This document shows positions 1 to 12,600 of a stretch of DNA of 64,000 nucleotides, one piece after another. The notes below the pieces were generated by a model that was not told the DNA's origin, ran no database searches, and worked only from the letters and a program-made list of their open reading frames with translations. A program made the position numbers and the translations under genes. The stretch is from Chitinophagales bacterium. GTDB taxonomy: Bacteria; Bacteroidota; Bacteroidia; Chitinophagales; Saprospiraceae. The stretch covers positions 1 through 64,000 of the forward strand of contig JAFLBP010000032.1 of assembly GCA_017303875.1 (NCBI GenBank), given 5' to 3'. How positions within the stretch are numbered: position 1 is the stretch's first letter; each line of letters opens with the position of its first letter.

Positions 1-47
1 AAAAAAATGGACTGTACCTATTCATAACTGGGGTATCGTCCTCAATG

Positions 48-122
48 CTTTTTTAACTACCTTTGAAAAGCGTTGCCAAATCGATCTCCAGTGAAAACCA
101 GTTTACACAAAAATCTTTAGAC
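48..122. repeat. 74-75 bp dispersed repeat, copy 1 (inverted relative to copy 2 at 45567-45640)
   Basis: This stretch reads as the reverse complement of 45567-45640 with about two differences: one extra T in a T-run and one substitution near the GTCTAAA end. The two copies face each other across about 45.5 kb. Neither lies in a recognisable gene, and I see no transposase nearby. Confidence 0.9.
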
Positions 123-163
123 TCTCTAAAAAATTAAAAATCAAGCATCAAAATCAAAAAAAC

Positions 164-233
<70 letters not shown>

Positions 234-244
234 GTTCATAGTTC

Positions 245-1603
245 TTATTCAAATCTTCTTTTGTAGAACCAGCTGTTGTCGTTGAGCGAGAACCCGACGG
301 TCAGGCGGCCATAGGTTTCTGCGATATCGGTATTGGCGCCATAGCGACCCAACTCAAGGGCGATATCGACAAAAGAAGTTTGCTGGCGTGGCAGAATAAG
401 TGGAAAGCCTAATCCGAGCGTCAGACCGACGTCGTTGATTTCTTGTCCCTGTGTGATGATGCGCGGATCCTGGCGATAGTAGGCGCCGGCGCGGTAACGA
501 ACGCGGCGCAGGTATTTTTTGTAGGAGGCATTGTCGGGCGTGTACTCGATACCGCCGCGTACACCGAAAGTGTTGCGCATTTCCTGCGGGCGTGCCGGGT
601 TTTCATAATTCGACCAGGTTGCATAGTCAAATTCAGCGCCAAGTCGCAGCTTGTCCACTTTTACATATTGGATACCGACAGAAAACTGAGCCGGCAGGCG
701 CATGGTTTGGCGCAGGTCGAAGGCGCTGAACAGGGTGTCGGCACTGGTATATTGATCGGTATTGGTTTTGCCCCGGCTGCGAAGGCGCAGTACATCCGAG
801 ATGATCCCGATATTGTGTTGGCTTTCAGCATTCAGGCCGACAGTAATCCATTCAGCGGGTGTTTCCTTGTCGAGGGTAGATAATTTCAGGATAAAGTCGT
901 GTTGTACGCCGGCATTCCAGATAAAACCGCTGTATCGGTTCTGATCGAGGAAGTTATTCTGGAAAGATGGCAGCAGGATGGAATCGGAAAAGAAGGTAGT
1001 ATTTTCGTACACGCCTTCTCCGAAAACCCAACCTAAATTGATGCCGAAGGCAGTATGCTTGTATCGGGCTGCGCTGCCCCAGTTAAGGCGGTAGACGCCG
1101 CCGCTGCCCTGATAGGTATTGGCAATATTGCCGATCTGTGGCAGGGTATCGCGGGTTTCCACGTTATAACCGATATGGGAAAAAGGCGTCAGGGAGAGGC
1201 CCATGCCGTAATGCCACTTGCTTTTGTCGCGATCGAGCAGTTCATTAATCGGGCTTTTAAGCGTAAATCCGAGTGCAAAATAGCCGATATTGCCGCTCCA
1301 GACATCGAGTTTGTTGTTGCCTGCCTCATAATTGCTGTACTTGGAATACAGTCCTGTTTCAAAAGAGGTGGTACGCAGGTGCGCCAGTGCTGCGGGGTTG
1401 CTGAGGTTGAGGTGATAAGGGTCGTGGTAGGCCGCTGTTTGTCCGCCGGAGCCGGTTTGTACGGGTAGTTGTTGGGAAACGGGGTCGCCGAAACCGTAAC
1501 GGGAGTAGGGGGAGTTGAGTTTGGGTTGTGCCAGCAGGCTGAGGGTACTGCCCAGGAGCAGGAGGCAGAGGGTAATACGAATGTCGTGTTGTCGTGCGTG
1601 CAT
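245..1603 (-). CDS. Outer-membrane beta-barrel protein, Bacteroidota type, function unknown
   Basis: A 452-residue protein with a signal peptide (hydrophobic run about residues 9-25, cleavage near LLAQP). It opens with the motif NSPYSRYGFGD, which I associate with a conserved Bacteroidota outer-membrane family often found beside coaX. The rest alternates short aromatic and glycine-rich strands, as expected of a FadL/PorV-like barrel, for example YRLNWGSAARYK and LRLGAEFDYATW. It ends in the strand TVGFSLND followed by WFYKRRFE. The gene follows coaX by about 40 bp on the same strand, so the two are probably co-transcribed. The barrel call is structural inference; the substrate is unknown. Confidence 0.8.
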   Translation of the reverse strand: MHARQHDIRITLCLLLLGSTLSLLAQPKLNSPYSRYGFGDPVSQQLPVQTGSGGQTAAYHDPYHLNLSNPAALAHLRTTSFETGLYSKYSNYEAGNNKLDVWSGNIGYFALGFTLKSPINELLDRDKSKWHYGMGLSLTPFSHIGYNVETRDTLPQIGNIANTYQGSGGVYRLNWGSAARYKHTAFGINLGWVFGEGVYENTTFFSDSILLPSFQNNFLDQNRYSGFIWNAGVQHDFILKLSTLDKETPAEWITVGLNAESQHNIGIISDVLRLRSRGKTNTDQYTSADTLFSAFDLRQTMRLPAQFSVGIQYVKVDKLRLGAEFDYATWSNYENPARPQEMRNTFGVRGGIEYTPDNASYKKYLRRVRYRAGAYYRQDPRIITQGQEINDVGLTLGLGFPLILPRQQTSFVDIALELGRYGANTDIAETYGRLTVGFSLNDNSWFYKRRFE

Positions 1604-1643
1604 TTTTGATTGGGTGTGCGGTGATACCGGGTTTCGGGCCGCG

Positions 1644-2375
1644 CTATGCTTGATAAAGGTGATTTAAGATATGGTTCAGTCCGTGAAGGGTCAGATCGGG
1701 TTCCAGGCTAAGGTTTTCGATGGAGAGCAAGGGTTTAAAGAATTGGGCGTCGCCGCCGCTGAGTATGACGTACAAAGGGCTGAAACGTTGCCCGAACTGT
1801 TGTGCAAATCCTTCAATTTCGAGGCTGGCGCCGCGCAATGCGCCATTTTGCAGGGCAGTGCTGGTGCTGTTGCCGATTTCAGATTCCGGTACTTCCATTG
1901 GCGCCAGGGGTAGCCGGGCGGTAAAATGGTGCATGGCTTGCAGGCGCATCATAGCACCGGGAGCGATATTGCCGCCGTAATAGATTCCTGCTGCATCCAG
2001 CATTTCGTATTTGATGCAGGTGCCGCAATCAACAACTAAGCAGTGGCGACCCGGATACAACGCCTGAGCACCTGCGACCGCTGCCAAGCGGTCTTTTCCC
2101 TGTGTTTTTGGGGTAGTATAGGTGTTGTGGAAGGGCAGGGGAGTGCTGTGGTCGAGGGTATGGGTAGGAAAATAACCGCCTAAATATTCCTGCAATTCGC
2201 CGGTCTCCTGTGCAACACTGCTGAGTATAACTTTTTCGACACCGGCATGAAGCGCCCAAGCGAGCAATTGCTCGTTGGCCCATGTTTCCCAGACCAAATG
2301 TTCGACGAGTTTTTGGGCTGCGTCAAAGAGGCCGAGCTTCGTTCGGGTATTGCCGATATCTACTGCGAGGTACAT
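1644..2375 (-). CDS. coaX: Type III pantothenate kinase (CoaX)
   Basis: Phosphorylates pantothenate with ATP, the first committed step of coenzyme A synthesis, in the cytoplasm. Visible family motifs are DIGNTRTK (residues 6-13, phosphate binding), GKDRLAA (93-99), DCGTC (116-120, catalytic acid region), GGNIAPG (134-140), TSTALQNGAL (171-180) and a C-terminal LSGGDA. The length of 243 residues is normal. The frame could open at a TTG at 2384, but the ATG at 2375 gives the family N-terminus MYLAVDIGN. A near-consensus -7 box (GACCTTTG on the minus strand, 2389-2382) sits six bases before this ATG. It lies between a sigma-factor gene and an outer-membrane protein gene on the same strand. Confidence 0.95.
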   Translation of the reverse strand: MYLAVDIGNTRTKLGLFDAAQKLVEHLVWETWANEQLLAWALHAGVEKVILSSVAQETGELQEYLGGYFPTHTLDHSTPLPFHNTYTTPKTQGKDRLAAVAGAQALYPGRHCLVVDCGTCIKYEMLDAAGIYYGGNIAPGAMMRLQAMHHFTARLPLAPMEVPESEIGNSTSTALQNGALRGASLEIEGFAQQFGQRFSPLYVILSGGDAQFFKPLLSIENLSLEPDLTLHGLNHILNHLYQA

Positions 2376-2414
2376 TCGGCGCAAAGGTCTGTAATTTTGA
2401 GGAAAAAAATAGTT

Positions 2415-3284
2415 TTAACCCAAATAGGACTTTAACGCATCGGATGTATAGGCTTTGCGCAGGCGTCGGATGGCGCGTTCCTTGATTTGGCGTACGCGTT
2501 CGCGGGTGAGTCCGTATAGTTCGCCGATCTCATCGAGGGTGAGTGGTTTGTTGCCGTTGAGGCCGTAATAGGCGGCAATAACTTCCACTTCACGCGGTGA
2601 GAGAATGCTCAGACCCTGAGCGACTTCTTCGCGCAGGGATTCGGCCATGAGGTGGAGATCCGGTTCCACATTGTCTTCCGGCACCATAACATCGAGCATG
2701 GTGGCATCGCCGTCTTCGGCGCCCGCCAGCGGCGCATCAAGGGAGATGTGGCGGTTGCCACTGCGGAGCATGGTTTCCACTTCGCGTTGGGTCAGACCGA
2801 GCAGTTCAGCGAGTTCTTCGGAAGAAGGTTCGCGCTCAAACTCCTGCACAAAGGCGATATAGGCGTCGTTAACTTTGTTGTAGGAGCCGACTTTATTGAG
2901 CGGCATGCGCACAATACGGCTATTTTCCACAATGGCCTGGAGGATGCTTTGGCGAATCCACCAAACGGCGTAAGAGATGAACTTGAAGCCTTTGGTTTCG
3001 TCGAAGCGGCGTGCGGCTTTGATGAGGCCGACATTGCCTTCGTTGATGAGGTCGGAGAGGGAAAGTCCCTGGTTTTGATATTGTTTGGCTACCGACACGA
3101 CGAAGCGCAGGTTGGCGCGGGTCATGTTGTCGAGAGCGTCCTGATCATTTTCGCGGATGCGTCGGGCCAAAGCAACCTCTTCCTCAGGGGTGAGCATCGG
3201 GATTTTTCCGATGTCATTGAGGTATTTATCCAGCGCGAGACTCTCGCGGGTGGTAATTTTATTGGCAATTTTTAGCTGGCGCAT
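2415..3284 (-). CDS. RpoD-like sigma-70 factor (non-canonical paralogue)
   Basis: A 289-residue sigma-70 of the short Bacteroidota primary type, starting MRQLKIANKIT. Region 1.2/2 (TPEEEVALARRI, LRFVVSVAKQYQNQGL, LINEGNVGLIKAA), the -10-reading helix YAVWWIRQSI, region 3 and a region 4 helix-turn-helix (GLTRERVRQIKERAIRRLR) are all present. It is colinear with the product of 59061-59930, but that protein matches the canonical Bacteroidota RpoD N-terminus (MRQLKITKSITNRESQSLEKYL) better. This one is therefore probably an alternative primary-like sigma. The gene lies about 40 bp upstream of coaX on the same strand. Confidence 0.9.
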   Translation of the reverse strand: MRQLKIANKITTRESLALDKYLNDIGKIPMLTPEEEVALARRIRENDQDALDNMTRANLRFVVSVAKQYQNQGLSLSDLINEGNVGLIKAARRFDETKGFKFISYAVWWIRQSILQAIVENSRIVRMPLNKVGSYNKVNDAYIAFVQEFEREPSSEELAELLGLTQREVETMLRSGNRHISLDAPLAGAEDGDATMLDVMVPEDNVEPDLHLMAESLREEVAQGLSILSPREVEVIAAYYGLNGNKPLTLDEIGELYGLTRERVRQIKERAIRRLRKAYTSDALKSYLG

Positions 3285-3684
3285 AGTCGTGGCGTGTGGT
3301 TGTGGTTTGAGGCAAAGGGATGTATTACTAAAACGGAATGGACGTAAAAAGTTTCAAACAGGGTTGGTATTTTTAAACAAAAAGTGCAAAAATCGCTCCA
3401 GTTTGTCATTTTGGGTACTTGTTTTCACAAATTGGATTTAAATGCGTGTTTGAACAAGTACTAAACTGCTGCAAGGATACGCATTTCGGCATTATTGTCA
3501 ACAGATTTCTTGTAATTCCGAACGTATTTAGTTGATGCTGCATTGTGCATTTAACTTGAACAGAAATTTAATATTTAATAAATAATTAAAAATCAAATAT
3601 TTACAGATATTTATTTTAATTATTTTAAGTAAAACAAACAACGTTTCAGGGCTTCGCGCTATCTTTGATGTCAAATTTAATCGC
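3285..3684. other. 400 bp divergent intergenic region with promoter
   Basis: This AT-rich region separates the minus-strand sigma gene from the plus-strand giant secreted protein gene. A perfect -7 box is at 3660-3667. On the minus strand TATCCTTG (about 3480-3473) is a one-mismatch -7 candidate for the sigma gene. Bases 3560-3640 are strongly A+T-rich. I see no open reading frame or RNA structure that I would defend. Confidence 0.5.
3660..3667 (+). promoter_or_regulatory. -7 box TATCTTTG for the giant T9SS protein gene
   Basis: Exact match to the Bacteroidota -7 consensus TAnnTTTG, 17 bases before the ATG at 3685. No convincing TTG-type -33 element lies about 20 bases upstream. Confidence 0.6.
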
Positions 3685-6600
3685 ATGAAAAGTTATACAC
3701 CTTTTGCACCTGCCTTCAAGGCAGGTTTTGTTGTATTGTTTACTGTTTTAGCCGTAGGTTTTTCTCCTTTGGTTGCTACGGCCCAAAAAGCAGGTATTTC
3801 CCTTTGGAAAGATGTTCCGGCTTCCACATTGGCCAGCGAAAGTGCCGCACGGCTGATTGTTCCAATCAAAGCACGAACCCTCAGTCTGGATATTGCTTCA
3901 ATGAAATCCCTGCTGGCTGAAGCGCCGGACGAGCCGGTTTTCGGCAGCAGCACGGAAGGGCTTGAAATCAGCCTTCCTGCGCCGGATGGCGGGATTAAAC
4001 AGTACAAAATCTGGTATTCGCCGATTATGGCGCCTGCATTGGCGGCCCAATATCCTGAAATCCGCACTTATGGCGGTTATGAGGTGGGCAACCGCGCGTC
4101 CTTGATTCGTCTGGACGTTACGCCGAAGGGTTTTCACGCCATGACTTATGGCGATGGCAACAGTATGTTTATTGATCCCTATGCGGATGGCAATACTGCT
4201 AACTACAATTGCTATTTCAAGCGCGATTTTGTCAAAAATGAAGCGGATCGCATCGTTTGTCATGTAGACGGCGAAGCGTTCAAGATAAAGCCTAAAGAAA
4301 CATCGCAGGCCGAATTTGTAGGCGACTGCGGTGTACGCCATGAATATCGTTTAGCCCTGGCTGCTACGGGTGAGTACACGGCATTTCACGGCAGTACGGT
4401 AGCTCTGGCGCTGGCGGCCATGAACACGACAATGAACCGGGTGAACGGGGTGTTTGAAAAAGATGTGGCGGTTCGTATGATTATTGTGGCCAACAACAAC
4501 CTTATTGTATATACGAATGCTGCTACTGACCCGTATACCAACGGTGATCCGAACCTGATGATTGATGAGAACGTTACCAATTGTGATTTGGTGATTGGCG
4601 CTGCCAATTACGATATTGGCCACGTTTTTGGTACCAATTCCGGAGGTTTGGCCTACGCCCCTTGCGTTTGTACTTCCTTTAAGGCTGGCGGTGTAACCGG
4701 TAGCGGCGCTCCTATTGGCGACCCCTTTGATATTGATTATGTAGCGCATGAGGTAGGTCACCAGTTTGGGGGCAACCATACGCAATATAACAACTGCCAG
4801 CGCAATGACCCTACGGCCATAGAGCCGGGTTCGGCTTCTACCATTATGGGTTATGCCGGTATCTGCGCGCCGGATGTTCAAGGTAATAGCGATGATTATT
4901 TCAGTACAGCCAGTTTGTATGAAATGCGTCCTTATGTTGCTACCGGTTTTGGCAGTACCTGCGATCTGGCGGTAACAGTTGCTAATACTGCGCCGACGGT
5001 CAGCCCGTTGAGCAATTACTCCATTCCAGCTTCCACACCCTTTCTGTTAACGGCCACGGCTACCGACCCGAATGGAACACTGACCTATTGCTGGGAGCAA
5101 ATTGATGCTTACTCGGCACCTATGCAAGCCATGCCGCCGGCAGCGACGAATACGACCGGCCCGATGTTCCGTTCTTTGGACCCAGTTGCAAGTCCAACGC
5201 GTTATTTTCCGAATTTGACAGATCTGTTTAGCAATACCAACCCAACCTGGGAGGAATTGCCTTCTGTTGGCCGGAATATGAATTTCCGCGTTACGGTGCG
5301 CGACAACTTTGCCACAGCGGGTTGTACGGGTGAAGCATCTAATATGGTAAGTACCGTAGCCATAGCAGGTCCTTTTTTGGTGACCTCACCGAATACGGCC
5401 GTGACCTATGCGGGTAATTCCAGCCAGACCGTTACGTGGGACGTAGCAGGCACTACTGCAGCGCCGATTAGTTGCGCCAATGTGAATATATTGCTGACCA
5501 CGGACGGTGGCGCTACGTTCACTACGCTGCTGGCCAATACGCCCAATGATGGTACGCAGAGCGTGACAATGCCCAATATCAGCACCACTACAGCACGTGT
5601 GTGGATTCAATGTTCCAACAACATCTTCTTTGATGTGTCGAATGTGAATTTCACGATCAATGCGGTTGCAGCGCCCACCCTTGTAATTAACGAGGTGGAT
5701 TACGACATGCCAGGTGCGGGCGATGCTTCGGAGTTCATAGAATTGAAAAACGTATCCGCTACCGGTGTGAGCCTGAATGGCTGGACGGTGGAGTTGGTCA
5801 ATGGTAGTGGCGGTGGTGCTGCTGTTTATCAAACGATCCCACTGCCCAACGTAACCCTTGCAGCCGGAGATTACTTTGTAATCTGCGCCAACAATGCCAA
5901 TACGCCTAATTGTGATTTGGATGTTACGCCCAATACAGATTTGGTACAAAACGGTGCACCAGATGGTATCGGCTTGCGCGATAATACCGGAACGTTGATT
6001 GATGCCTTTAGTTATGAAGGCAATACGGGCGCTCCATATACGGAAGGAGCTGGCGAATCACCTGGCGATGGCGCGGGTGCGGCAAATCAGGGTGCATCTC
6101 GTTTCCCTGATGGTACCGATACCAATAACAATGCTAACGATTTTGTGAGTAACGTGTGTGTGACACCCGGTACTTCCAATGTAAATACAACGACGGGTTG
6201 TACGTTGTGTTCTATATCCAATATTGCGTTTACCAATGTGAGTGCTTGCAACGACAACGGCACTTCCGCTACAACGGATGATTACTTCACCGCCGATATT
6301 ACGGTGACTTACATCATTCCACCAACAACCGGTACACTTGACCTGTCCGGTGATGTTCTTGCCGGTGGTGGTTCATTGAGTGCTACGGCACCCTTTGGCG
6401 CTACTTCCACGGTATTTATCGGAGTACGCTTGAGAGCGGATAACACAGCCAGCGTTGTTACCGCTGCATTTAGTGCCGATGGAGCCTGTACATTTACCGT
6501 GAACAACGGTCCGACCGTGGCGCCTTGCTCCGCTTCTTGTCCGGCCATTTCGGCTGTGATCTCAGGTAATGGTGCATTCTGCGCTGAAGGCAACCTGGCG

Positions 6601-9600
6601 GATGTACCGGTGATTGTGACGATTACCGGCGGTACAGGCCCTTATAACGTTGTATTTACCGATGGTGTGAGTAACTTTACTGAAGCGAATTATACCAGCG
6701 GTACGGGAATCACTGAACCGATTTACGGCACTTCAACGTATACCCTGGTTTCTGTAACAGACGCCAATGGTTGCACTGCTTCCGCCCTGAGTGGTTCGGC
6801 GGTTGTGCTGGTTTCTGCGGACAATATTGACATTATAAGCAGCAGCCTGACGCAGCCAACTTGTGCTACGATTAATGGCGGCGCTATTGACATAACTGTG
6901 TCGGGCGGATTGATGCCCTACTCGTTCTTGTGGTCGAACAATGCGACGACAGAAGACATTTCCGGTTTGGTAGCGGGTACGTATACGGTAGAAATTACAG
7001 ATGCCGGCGGTTGTACCTACACCGATATGTTTACACTGGATCCGCCGGTAGGTTGTGCTTCCTGTCCTTCTTTGTCTACCTCAGTTACCAATGCTACCTG
7101 TAACCTTGCCAATGGCATGATTAACCTGACAGTGGCAGGCGGTACAGGCCCCTTTACTTTTGCATGGTCCAATTCGGCCTCCACAGAAGATATCAGCGGA
7201 CTGGCAGCTGGCACCTACACCGTTACAGTTACTTCGGCGTCTTGCCCCAGCCCTGGTACTACAACACAGGCTATGGTGGACAATACCCCGGATACTACCC
7301 CGCCGAGCATTACCTGCCCGGCGGCTACAACGGTTCAATGTGCGAGTGCGGTACCCCCGGCCTCAGGTGCTACGGCCAGCGACAACTGTACTAACCCGAC
7401 GCCGATTACTTCGGCTGATGTGATTAGCAACCAGACTTGTGCGAATCGTTTTACCATTACGCGCACCTTTACTGCAACAGACGCTGCCAACAATACTGCG
7501 ACTTGCTCGCAAACCATTACGGTCAATGACCAAACACCTCCAACAGCAACGGCGGGTACGATTAGTGCCTGTTACACATCCGTTGCAGCAGCAGAGGCAG
7601 CAGCAATCGCTGCGACCACTGCTTCCGATAACTGCGGTGTGCCGGTAAAAACAGCTTCCAGCACAGCGGTCGCTAACTGTGGCTACACCATTGTTGTAAC
7701 CGTGACCGATGCATGCAGTCAGACAGCTACAGTGACATATTCGACAAAAGTGGATGGTCAGGCGCCAACTTTTAATGAGACCCTGCCTGCTAACGCCAAT
7801 ATCAGTTGTACCGATCCACTGCCAATTGCGCCCATGCTTACTGCTACCGATAACTGTGGTGGTGGTGGTGCGCCGGATGTGATCTGGATCAATGAATTCC
7901 ACTATGATAATACCGGTGTTGATGCCGGTGAGTTTGTAGAAGTTGCTGGCACCGCTGGTATTAACCTTTCCGATTACCAGATCATTTTGTACAATGGTAC
8001 CGGCGGCGTGGTGTATGACACTGATGCACTTGTTGGTACTATTGACAATGAAGGCGGCAGTGGCTTTGGCGCTGTATCCTTGAGCTACCCTTCAAACGGT
8101 ATTCAAAACGGGGCGCCTGATGGTATTGCCTTGTATCGTATTTCTACTAACCAAGTCATTCAGTTCCTGAGCTACGAAGGCACTTTCCAGGCACAAGGTG
8201 GTCCTGCAAATGGTATTTTCTCTACGGATGTGGGTGTACTTGAACTTGGTACCGAGCCGCTTGGACTTTCTTTGCAATTGACAGGTAGCGGCGCACAGGC
8301 TTCCCAGTTTACGTGGACTGGCCCTGTGGCACAGTCACCGGGTACGCTGAATGCTGGTCAGACCATTGTACAGTTGCCGGCTTCTATTCCTGCAACCTTT
8401 ATGCAAACTGAAGCGCCGGGGGCTTGTGCAGGATCGCGTATTGTAACACGCACCTGGACCGCCACGGATGCTTGCGGTAACACTGCTGTCCATACTCAGA
8501 CCATTAATGTCGCTGATACGGATGCTCCGGTATTCTCCCCGGCTCCTGCTAATATTACCATATCCTGCTCTGATCCGGCAGTAGGAGCGCCGCCAACGGT
8601 AATTGCTACCGATGCCTGTGATCCGGCCGGTATCATTAACGGGGATGTATGGATTAATGAGATTCACTACGACAACGTTGGTAACGATGAAGGCGAGTTT
8701 GTTGAAGTAGCCGGACGCGCTGGCGTGAACCTCAGCCAGTACAGTATTTTCCTGTACAATGGCACTGGTGGTGGTACTTACGGCGATATGACACTTCATG
8801 GCGTTATTCCAAACCAAAGCAATGGCTTTGGTACGTTGTCTTTCCCATATCCTGTAAATGGTATTCAAAACGGCGCACCCGATGGCCTTGCACTTGTAAA
8901 AGGCCCGACGGTAGTACAATTCCTCAGCTATGAAGGAGCCTTCACTGCGGTAGGCGGCCCTGCAAATGGCCTTACTTCAACCGACATCGGCGTTGCAGAA
9001 ACTGGTGCTGAACCTGTTGGTCAGTCGCTCCGTCTGACAGGCACAGGTACCACTTATGCAAACTTTGTCTGGAATGCTCCTGCTGCTGCATCTCCAGGCG
9101 CGATTAACCAGGGTCAAAGTTTCCCGACAAACACTAACCCGATTGGTCTGACAGTAACCTTTAATCAGACAACTTCTGCACCCGCGCCCAACTGTCCGTC
9201 TGCATATACTATTACGCGTACCTGGACGGCAACCGATGCCTGTGGCAATACCGGAACGCATACGCAAATCATTTCTGTGGTGGATAACACGCCGCCGACA
9301 GTTACCTGCCCTGCAAATGTTACGGTTAATCTTGGCTTGAACGGTACAGCTACGGTGACTTCTGGTTCGCTTGGGGTCACAGCAACAGATAATTGTGGCT
9401 CGGCGACAGTAATACCTGCCACACTGCAACTGACCTGTGCAAATCAGGGACAAACGGTTCCCTTTATCCTTGCAGCTCAGGATCAATGTGGTAATATCGG
9501 ACGCTGCACTACTCAGGTTGTTGTCAATCCGTTTGAGCGTTGTGTTCCAAAGATACTTATCTCGGATCCTTGTGTCTGCAAAAATAATGCGACCACGCTC

Positions 9601-12600
9601 ACCAATGGTCAGTTTGGAGAAACCATTAAAGTGGAATCTATAACCGGCTTTACCTGGACGGTAACTTCGGTAACGGGGCTGTTCTCGGCCTTTAGCGCCG
9701 CGCCGCCCAGCGCTCCGACGCCAATTACGGTAGGTACGATTTTGACTGAATCTCCAGTTGGAAGTGGTGACTATTACCTGAATGGTATTCACGTTGATGC
9801 AATCGGTTACTCGATTACTGTTAGCAATGGTCTGGGCGCTACGCTCTCCATCGGCAACAGCTGCGCTTACCCGAACCCTGCCATCACTTCCGACCTGACG
9901 GGCCCATTCTGCCTGTACTCCGATCCGGTTACGCTCACGGGTACCCCCGGTGATGCGAACATCGTATCGGCGACCTTTACGGTAAATGGTGTTCCTGCCA
10001 CCACCTTCGATCCCGGCGCAGGCCTCGGCCAGTACACCATCGTGTACCGCGTTGATGGCGGCGTACCCAAAGCGGCAGGTGCCAATGACCCGGGCTGCGT
10101 ACAAACGGTCAGCCAGATCGTGAACGTCGTAGCCACGCCTTCGGCCTTGAGCTGCAACGACTTTGTAAACATCTCTTTGGATGTTGACTGCGTTACAGAA
10201 ATCACACCCGATATGATCCTGGAAGGCACTTACGGCTGCTTCGATGACTATATCGTAGAACTCGACAAAACCGCCCCATTCGGCAACGGCCCCTGGGTTC
10301 CTGCCGTGGTGGGCACTGCCGATTTGGGTAAAACCTACCAGGCACGTGTAACACACTTAGTTAGCGGCAATAAATGCTGGGGCGAAGTAAAAATCGAAGA
10401 CAAACTCGCTCCGGTACTCAGCTGCCAAAACGTCGACCTGTTCTGCCCGATTACAACCTACACCCCGTCCTACATCACGAACACGCTGGGCATCGCTGCC
10501 GGCACACCAACGGTTACCGACTGCTCCAGCTACACGCTGACGCATGTAGATACCTGGGTAGATCTGGCCTGCGGTCAAACCTTCAACGGTCAGCAAAACC
10601 TGAGCGCTTATGTAGAGCGCAAATGGACGGCCCAGGACCAGTTTGGCAACAGCAGCACCTGCCTGCAATACATCTACTTCCGTCGCATCAGCCTGACACA
10701 AATCACGCTGCCAACCGACGCTGAAGTAGACTGCACGAACCCGAACACCAGCCCTGCCAACACCGGCGCTCCGACGGTTACGGCCCTTGGCCAGACCTGG
10801 ACACTGTGGCCCAATGTTGGCTACTGCGAGCTGAATGTAACCTACACCGATCAGCCCCTTCCGGTTTGCGACGGCACTTACAAAATCCTGCGCACCTGGC
10901 TGATTTACGACTGGTGTCAACCGACCAACCCGGGTACGAACCCGATCACACATATTCAGGTGATCAAAGTACTGGATCAAACGGGTCCGGTAATTGCCTG
11001 CCCGACGAACCTGACGGTATCAACCGATCCGTTTAACTGCTGCGCAACGGTGGATCTTCCGGATGCGATCATCGAAGACAACTGCTCGCGGGTGAACAGC
11101 ATCGGCGGTATGATCACGACCTTCGATCCGCAAACCGGCGCACAAACCGCGATGTACCAAATCGGCGGCACGCTGACGACCTTCCCGGGCAACAACCTGT
11201 GGGATCTGGATACGCTGGGCCGCTGGGGCTTCAGCACCTGCCTGCCTTTGGGCACGCACCGGGTGCTGTACACGGCGACAGACGATTGCGGCAATGCCGG
11301 AAGCTGCTCCTTCCAGCTGACGGTGCGCGATTTGGTACCACCAAGTCCGACCTGCACGCAGATCACGACGGTAGCCATCGGCACGGATGACCCGAGCGAC
11401 TGCTACACCCCGGCTGACGGCTGCGACGGCGCAGGCGTGACCTGGGTGAAAGCCACAGCCTTCGATCAGGGCACAACGGACAATTGCAGCGCACTGCGCT
11501 TCACCGTACAACGGATGAGCCCATACAGCGACTGCATCAACGGCCTTGCGGACTGCGAGCGCCCGACAGCGACCCAGGAACAAGACTCGATCAAATTCTA
11601 CTGCTGCGAAGTAGGTACTACCCAGACCGTCATCGTTCGGGTATACCAACTCGACCTGAATGGCAATATCGTAACCGATCAAAACGGCGACCCGATTGTC
11701 AATCAGTGTATGGTACAGGTAGAAGTACAGGATAAAATCAAACCGGTATGTATCTCCCCGGCCAACGTGACGGTGAACTGCGAAGCCTTTGATCCGAGCC
11801 TGTGGGCTTACGGCAAAGCCACAATCGCGGACAACTGCTGTCTGGACGAAACCAGAGAATACCAGGGCCAGTGCGGTCTGACACACACGGCAAGCTACAC
11901 GCAGTTTGACACGGTATGTAACCGCGGTACGATCACGCGCACCTTCCGTGCGTTTGACTGTCACGGCCAGTCGAGCCAGTGCACACAGCGCGTGGTGGTG
12001 ACCTACAAACAGGATTACTACGTACGCTTCCCCAACGACGTGATCCTGACGGTTTGCGACGGCACGGGCAGCTACGGTGAGCCGACTTTCTTCGGCGAGA
12101 ACTGCGAACTGCTGGCCACATCGTACACCGACGAACTGTTCACAGTAGTACCGGACGCCTGCTTCAAAATCGAACGCACGTGGAAAGTCATCAACTGGTG
12201 TACCTACGATCCGAACCAGGGCTGCATCGCAGTACCGAACCCGAACCCGAATGCGATTACGAACAGCCCGCAGAACCTGCCGGGTCCGATCGTATCGCCT
12301 GTGGGAACACCGGCCCCGTGGGCGCCGACCGTGGTATCGATCACCCCGGGTGCACCGGCGACGAACTACGGACAAGCCTACTGGAACGCGAACTTTGCGA
12401 ACAACAACCTGAATGTGAACTGCTACACGTACAAGCAGATCATCAAGGTGATTGATACCCAGGCACCGACAGCCGAGTGCCCTGCCAGTCCGGTAGAATT
12501 CTGCGACCTGACAGCCAACAACGGCGGTCTGTGGAACGAGATGTACTACTGGGATAACCGCACGGAGCAACACGACCTGTGCGAAGGCCCGAGCGACCTG

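Noticed and set aside
2652..3275. 207-residue plus-strand open frame over the sigma gene
   Set aside because: Antisense to a complete sigma-70 with all regions conserved.
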